A DNA stretch of 64,000 bases from an uncultured Lachnospiraceae bacterium (lineage in GTDB: Bacteria; Bacillota; Clostridia; Lachnospirales; Lachnospiraceae): assembly GCA_947382625.1 (NCBI GenBank), contig CANDAG010000001.1, positions 1 to 64,000 on the forward strand, in the 5' to 3' direction. Position numbers and translations under genes: made by a program. The notes under the pieces were generated by a model, which saw only the letters and a program-made list of their open reading frames with translations, searched no databases and was not told where the DNA came from. Shown here one piece after another: positions 60,627-64,000 of this stretch. Numbering within the stretch: position 1 is the stretch's first letter; every line of letters begins with the position of its first letter.

Positions 60627-60658
60627 AACGAGACTTCTATTGGAGTCTCGTTTTTTTT
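60627..60658 (+). terminator. Terminator after the LysR gene
   Basis: AACGAGACT (60627-60635) pairs with AGTCTCGTT (60644-60652), followed by a run of eight T. Confidence 0.88.
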
Positions 60659-60668
60659 ATACTTAACA

Positions 60669-61704
60669 TAAACGACGTCTATGATGAAATGATAGAAATT
60701 CTCAAAGAGAAGGAAAAAATATAATAGAGTTCGATGGTATCATGGCGAATCCCACTTACGATAAGGTGTCGGAGGGCGTAAGGCTGGCAAGGGAAAACCA
60801 TGTGGATGTGATCCTGGCAGTAGGAGGCGGCAGCGTAATAGACTGCTGTAAGGCTGTTTCCCTGGCGGCACGGTACGATGGAGATGTCTGGGAAAATTTC
60901 TAGGAAAAGCCGGGGATCATTGATTTTGAACCAGTGCCCATTTGTGTTGTTGTGACTGTGACAGGAACGGGAAGTGAAATGAATGGCGGCGCTGTTATCA
61001 CCAATGACAAATTAAAGATCAAAACCGGTCGCGATTATCCGAAATGCAATCCGAAGCTGGCATTGCTTGATCCCACATATACCTACAGTGTACCGGTAAG
61101 ACAGATGGTTTCCGGCGGCTTTGATACCCTTTCCCATATTATGGAAGCTTATTTCTGTAAACCGGATCAGCCTAATGTGTCCGATGATATAGCCGAAGCG
61201 CTGATGCGGGGAGTGATACGTGACCTTCGGGCGGCAATTAAGGACCCGCAGGATTATATTGCGCGGAGCAACCTGATGTGGGAGGCTGCTATGGCGGAAA
61301 ACCGTATCATCAAGCTTGGAAAAAAGACAGATTTTCAGTGCCATATGATGGAACACCAATTAGGAGCCTATACCAACTGTAATCATGGCGAAGGACTTGC
61401 AGTGCTGCATCCTGTTTATTATCGTCATATCTGCGAGAGTGGTGCGGCCAGGTTTGCACGGTTTGCATCGGAGGTCTGGAAAATCCCGCAGGACGGAAGA
61501 TCAGAGACGGAGCTGGCCCGTGCAGGCGTGGAGGCACTGGCAGATTTTATCAGGGAAATCGGGCTTCCAACCTCTCTGCGGGAGCTTGGCGTAACAGAAG
61601 AAACCAACCTGAAAAAGATCGCGGAATCCTGTGTCTGTGTGCAGGGGGCGTATAAGATAATGAAAAAGGAAGAGATCCTGGAAATCTTTCGGGAATGTTA
61701 TTAG
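60669..61704 (+). pseudogene. Iron-containing alcohol dehydrogenase (YugJ/BdhA type), decayed
   Basis: NAD(P)-dependent butanol-type dehydrogenase. The first ~35 codons are missing. A piece reading VYDEMIEILKEKEK (from ~60674) is followed by a frameshift near 60720. The main frame then gives IIEFDGIMANPTYDKVSEGV and ILAVGGGSVIDCCKAV. An in-frame TAG at 60901-60903 replaces the expected Tyr after DVWENF. Beyond it the frame is intact to the end: VTVTGTGSEMNGGAVITN, metal-binding HIMEAYF and GLAVLHPVYYRHI. Three lesions show inactivity, although a 256-residue C-terminal frame from 60934 remains open. Confidence 0.85.
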
Positions 61705-61715
61705 GGGGACTAAGG

Positions 61716-62243
61716 ATGAAGCGGATAACAGCGGCATGGTTATGTGTAATGCTCGTTTGCACTGCTGTCGGGTGCGGCAGTGCGGATGGGTCAATGAGCC
61801 GGTCCGGGGAGCAGGGCGGCGTCTGGCAGGAAGAGATGGAAGAACTGGAGGAGACAGATATGGATTCACTGAAAGAGCTGTATAATATCAGGATCACGGC
61901 AGGCGACATGGTTTTGTCCGGAGTGCTGTATGATACTCCCACAGCTAGGGATTTTGCGGATATGCTTCCGCTTACGGAGGATTTGTGGCATCCGGCGCCG
62001 GATTTTGCAAGGGCGTTTAATCTGCCCGAAACCATTCCCAGATATGCAAAGGCAGGATATGAATACGAGCTCGGTTCATTGGCCTACTGGTATGAGGGAC
62101 CGTCCATTGCATTGATCTATAAGGCAAGCCGGGACCAGACAGTAGTTCCGGTGGTGCCCATAGGAAAGGTCACATCGGATGTTTCTTTTTTTGAGGATTA
62201 TGGAGGAACCATAACCATAGAGCTTATGGAGCCAGACAGGTAA
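61716..62243 (+). CDS. Cyclophilin-like fold lipoprotein
   Basis: A 175-residue lipoprotein (signal MKRITAAWLCVMLVCTAVGC, Cys20), an acidic spacer and a ~115-residue domain (IRITAGDMVLSGVLYDTPTA, ADMLPLTEDLWH, YELGSLAYWYEGPSIALIY) matching cyclophilin-like proteins of PF18050 type. Enzymatic activity is doubtful. ATG 61716 follows AGGGGGACTAAGG. It sits 11 bases after the dehydrogenase pseudogene. Its stop codon is inside a 91-base palindrome. Confidence 0.8.
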   Translation: MKRITAAWLCVMLVCTAVGCGSADGSMSRSGEQGGVWQEEMEELEETDMDSLKELYNIRITAGDMVLSGVLYDTPTARDFADMLPLTEDLWHPAPDFARAFNLPETIPRYAKAGYEYELGSLAYWYEGPSIALIYKASRDQTVVPVVPIGKVTSDVSFFEDYGGTITIELMEPDR

Positions 62244-62330
62244 AGTTGCGAAGGCGCACGAGAGGAACTTTCATGAGTGCACTTTCGAATGAAAGTTCCT
62301 CTCATAAGGTGTGTGCCGAAGTAACTTTAC
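62240..62330. repeat. Long imperfect palindrome at a gene end
   Basis: GTAAAGTT (62240-62247) pairs with AACTTTAC (62323-62330), GGCGCAC with GTGTGCC, and GAGAGGAACTTTCAT (62260-62274) with its perfect complement at 62289-62303. Total ~30 pairs around a 14-base loop. The stop codon TAA of the lipoprotein gene lies in the left arm. There is no T tract. Confidence 0.75.
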
Positions 62331-62362
62331 CCTTTAGTGCTGTCGCGCAGCGACTTTAAATA

Positions 62363-62467
62363 GCAGATGTTCGAAAATGCACAGAACGATTTACGGACAC
62401 AAAGTGGCCGGAAATTGTTCTGGATAGAGGTGCATTGAAGAACATCTGCGGAACTGGAACTAGGAGG
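62363..62467 (+). repeat. Inverted repeat in the leader of the RibD-C gene
   Basis: GCAGATGTTC and TGCAC (62363-62382) pair with GTGCA and GAACATCTGC (62430-62449), leaving symmetric 5-base internal loops; an inner AGAAC/GTTCT adds to the structure. The right arm and ribosome site are the sequence shared with the ptsI leader. Confidence 0.65.
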
Positions 62468-62477
62468 AATGAAACTT

Positions 62478-63200
62478 ATGGAACGAAAAAGACCTTATGT
62501 AATCTGTCATATTTTAAGCTCTCTGGACGGAAAAATAAACGGCCCGTTTATGGGAACGGAGTCAGTCAGTGCCCTTGGAGCAGAGTACGGGAAGTGCCGA
62601 CTGCAGATGAAAGCCGATGCATGGATGTACGGAACCACCACCAAAGAGTTTTTAAATTTCCGGAAGCCGACCCTTAAGGATGTCTGTGAAGTGCCGGAAG
62701 GTGATTTTATTGCCGATGACCGGGCTGACTTATATTATATTTCAGTGGACGCAGACGGCGAGATCGGGTGGGAATCCGGTACCTTCAGCAACAAGGGAAG
62801 AAGCTCGGCTCATGTGATCGAGATTCTCACAGAGTCAGCTCCGGCAGCCTATAAAGGCTACTTGAGAGAAAGAGGAGTATCCTACATTATTGCAGGCAGG
62901 AAAAATCTGGACTGCAAACTGGCAATGGAAAAGCTGTATGAACTTTTCCATATAGAAAAGGTGCTGATCTGCGGAGGCGGTATTGTTAATTGGAGTTTCC
63001 TTCATGCAGGCATGGTGGATGAGCTCAGTCTTTTTCTTGCGCCGGTAACGGATGGGAGCAGCGGCGCGGCTTCTGTCTTCACCCAGGTTTCATCCCTGAC
63101 AGAGGGAAAGCCGATAGAGTTTGGGCTAAAGGATATAGAAAAGATTGGGGATGGAGGTCTGCATCTGACCTATCTGCCGGGGAATGCAGAGAGGTTATAA
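62478..63200 (+). CDS. RibD C-terminal / dihydrofolate reductase-like protein
   Basis: A 240-residue stand-alone RibD_C domain, a NADPH-dependent reductase fold related to dihydrofolate reductase. VICHILSSLDGKINGPFMGT is the nucleotide-binding start, KADAWMYGTTTKEF the middle, and VLICGGGIVNWSFLHAGMVDEL the diagnostic end. It lacks the deaminase half of RibD, so it is not a full riboflavin enzyme; the true substrate is unknown. ATG 62478 is chosen because it is 10 bases from AGGAGG, while ATG 62469 is only one base from it. Confidence 0.88.
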   Translation: MERKRPYVICHILSSLDGKINGPFMGTESVSALGAEYGKCRLQMKADAWMYGTTTKEFLNFRKPTLKDVCEVPEGDFIADDRADLYYISVDADGEIGWESGTFSNKGRSSAHVIEILTESAPAAYKGYLRERGVSYIIAGRKNLDCKLAMEKLYELFHIEKVLICGGGIVNWSFLHAGMVDELSLFLAPVTDGSSGAASVFTQVSSLTEGKPIEFGLKDIEKIGDGGLHLTYLPGNAERL

Positions 63201-63307
63201 AAAGTTTATAGAAGTTTTATTGCATTAACCGCGATAAGATAATAAAATATAAATAAGGAAGTATGAATTGCCCACAAAAAGCCAGACTAACAAGGGAGGT
63301 GTTTTTT

Positions 63308-63502
63308 ATGGCAACTTCAAGTATCACGAAAAATTTTGTCATTTCCGGCAAGGAACAGGTGGAGATGTTTGTTAATGCGATTGAAGAATCTGCCAAAAAC
63401 CGTCCTGTCCGTACTCCCGTAGCGGCAAGGTTTGTCAGGGATGAAGCGGAATTGATAGAATTTTTAGAACAAAGGGAGAAGGTGAATGGGGGCAGAAGAT
63501 AA
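63308..63502 (+). CDS. Small protein, possible antitoxin of a GNAT partner
   Basis: A 64-residue protein (MATSSITKNFVISGKEQVEM FVNAIEES...) starting at ATG 63308 after AGGGAGGTG. An N-terminal strand followed by helices resembles short antitoxin-like or ribbon-type regulators found just upstream of small acetyltransferase-like genes in Lachnospiraceae. It overlaps the next gene by 17 bases. Role as antitoxin is inference from size and coupling. Confidence 0.6.
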   Translation: MATSSITKNFVISGKEQVEMFVNAIEESAKNRPVRTPVAARFVRDEAELIEFLEQREKVNGGRR

Positions 63503-64000
63503 ATTTTTAGTTACCAACATTCGCCGTTATCTGGGGAGTGATAATCCAAAACTCGGAGAGGACAGGCTTATTCAGGAAATCTCCGAGTTTTCCTGTCCGA
63601 GGAATCCGGATGTAGAACTTTTTTTGAAGAAAAATGCAATAGAATTTACAAAAAAGAACCAGTCAGTTACATACCTTGTATTTTCACTGAGCAGTATGAA
63701 TTTAGTTGGTATTTTACCATTGCTTTAAAGCCTTTGACCGTCAGGGGTGAAACGGTAAGCAATACCACAAAAAGAAAGTTGCTACGTGTCAGTGAACTGG
63801 ATAAGAAATCGGATACATATACCATGTCAGCATTTTTGATTGCACAGCTTGGGAAAAATTATACGGATGGCAGGAATAGAGAAATTACAGGAAAAGAGCT
63901 TGTAGAGCTGGCATGGACAGTAGTAGAGGAAGGACAGTATATGTATGGCGGTATGGTAACATTTTTGGAAGCAGAGAATGAGGAAAAACTGCTGGTTTTC
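63486..64000 (+). pseudogene. Frameshifted toxin-like/acetyltransferase-like gene, cut by the window end
   Basis: From ATG 63486 the frame gives RYLGSDNPKLGEDRLIQEIS and KKNQSVTYLVF, then shifts at a run of T near 63680. The next frame continues sensibly as TEQYEFSWYFTIALKPLTVR and SNTTKRKLLRVSELDKKSDT, staying open to 64000. One missing T (four instead of five) explains it. The continuation FLIAQLGKNYTDGRNREITG is typical of small GNAT-like proteins co-encoded with a short upstream partner. It may be a true mutation or a read error. Confidence 0.6.

Noticed and set aside
60901-60903. Amber codon as pyrrolysine or a recoding site
   Set aside because: A nearby frameshift and missing N-terminus already show decay; no recoding signal or related machinery is visible.
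1-64000. CRISPR array, tRNA or rRNA genes, integrated phage
   Set aside because: No regular repeat-spacer series, no cloverleaf with CCA context, no rRNA sequence and no phage structural genes were seen in reading through both strands; small tRNAs could still be missed without a scan.

Overview
The window looks like a chromosome segment of a motile, probably gut-dwelling Lachnospiraceae (Clostridium cluster XIVa). The grounds are: strong GGAGG ribosome sites, Firmicutes-type lipoprotein signals, a sigma-28 dependent flagellin, EFR1-type ferredoxin, YesL/LacI/LplB-type sugar operon, DUF1934-MurI and ClpX-like genes, and many Rpn, AAA-ATPase-like and PBECR4 accessory genes. No rRNA, tRNA, CRISPR array or intact phage was seen.

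Layout. 1-5251: the tail of an oligopeptide transporter (3' end of oppD, oppF, lipoprotein oppA), then two exported proteins. 5252-10087: a metalloprotease-containing flagellin (flagellinolysin) behind a sigma-28 promoter, a zinc-ribbon protein, an Rpn nuclease gene bracketed by inverted hairpin repeats, and an orphan protein with its own sigma-28 promoter. 10217-16440: a transglutaminase-like protein, then an accessory island (Mrr-like nuclease, TM2 membrane protein, anchored protein with two Cys-rich repeats, a CopG-like protein). 16473-26948: core genes ispE, GntR regulator, murI, DUF1934, a secreted trigger-factor-like lipoprotein, a NlpC/P60 wall hydrolase, a ClpX paralogue and an S8 protease. 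26966-34811: PBECR4 protein, a strongly promoted small RNA, a glycoside-hydrolase-like protein with altronate dehydratase, a YedK-type protein, a broken AAA/PDDEXK gene and an EFR1 ferredoxin. 34906-48805: a fructan-type utilisation locus (three GH32 enzymes, one GH172/DUF2961 enzyme, LacI regulator, YesL pair, two permeases and a binding lipoprotein). 49096-64000: radical SAM, YcaQ/AlkZ-like, C39-like, sorbitol-type dehydrogenase with ROK regulator, PTS enzyme I, LysR, lipoprotein and RibD-C genes, mixed with decayed genes.

How it fits together. The sugar locus reads as a surface-to-cytoplasm pathway: a 1025-residue lipoprotein GH32 cuts polymer outside, the ABC importer brings in fragments, and cytoplasmic GH32/GH172 enzymes finish them, with LacI control at a consensus promoter. 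The two sigma-28 promoters show that two scattered loci belong to the flagellar regulon.

The most unusual material is non-coding. (a) Two elements at 13151-13242 and 16473-16623 share a conserved core and closing stems that differ by compensatory changes. (b) Small hairpins with a conserved CGCGGAGCG-like loop and covarying stems occur singly and as inverted pairs around the Rpn gene. (c) A TATAGTGAACGAC palindrome recurs four times at gene ends. (d) A small RNA candidate sits behind a perfect TTGACA-17-TATAAT promoter. (e) An A AAA AAC slippery heptamer lies in the correct phase between the Mrr and TM2 reading frames. The right part holds much gene decay: a partial ROK duplicate, a truncated PIN toxin, a nonsense-bearing alcohol dehydrogenase, a TnpV remnant and two broken AAA/PDDEXK genes.
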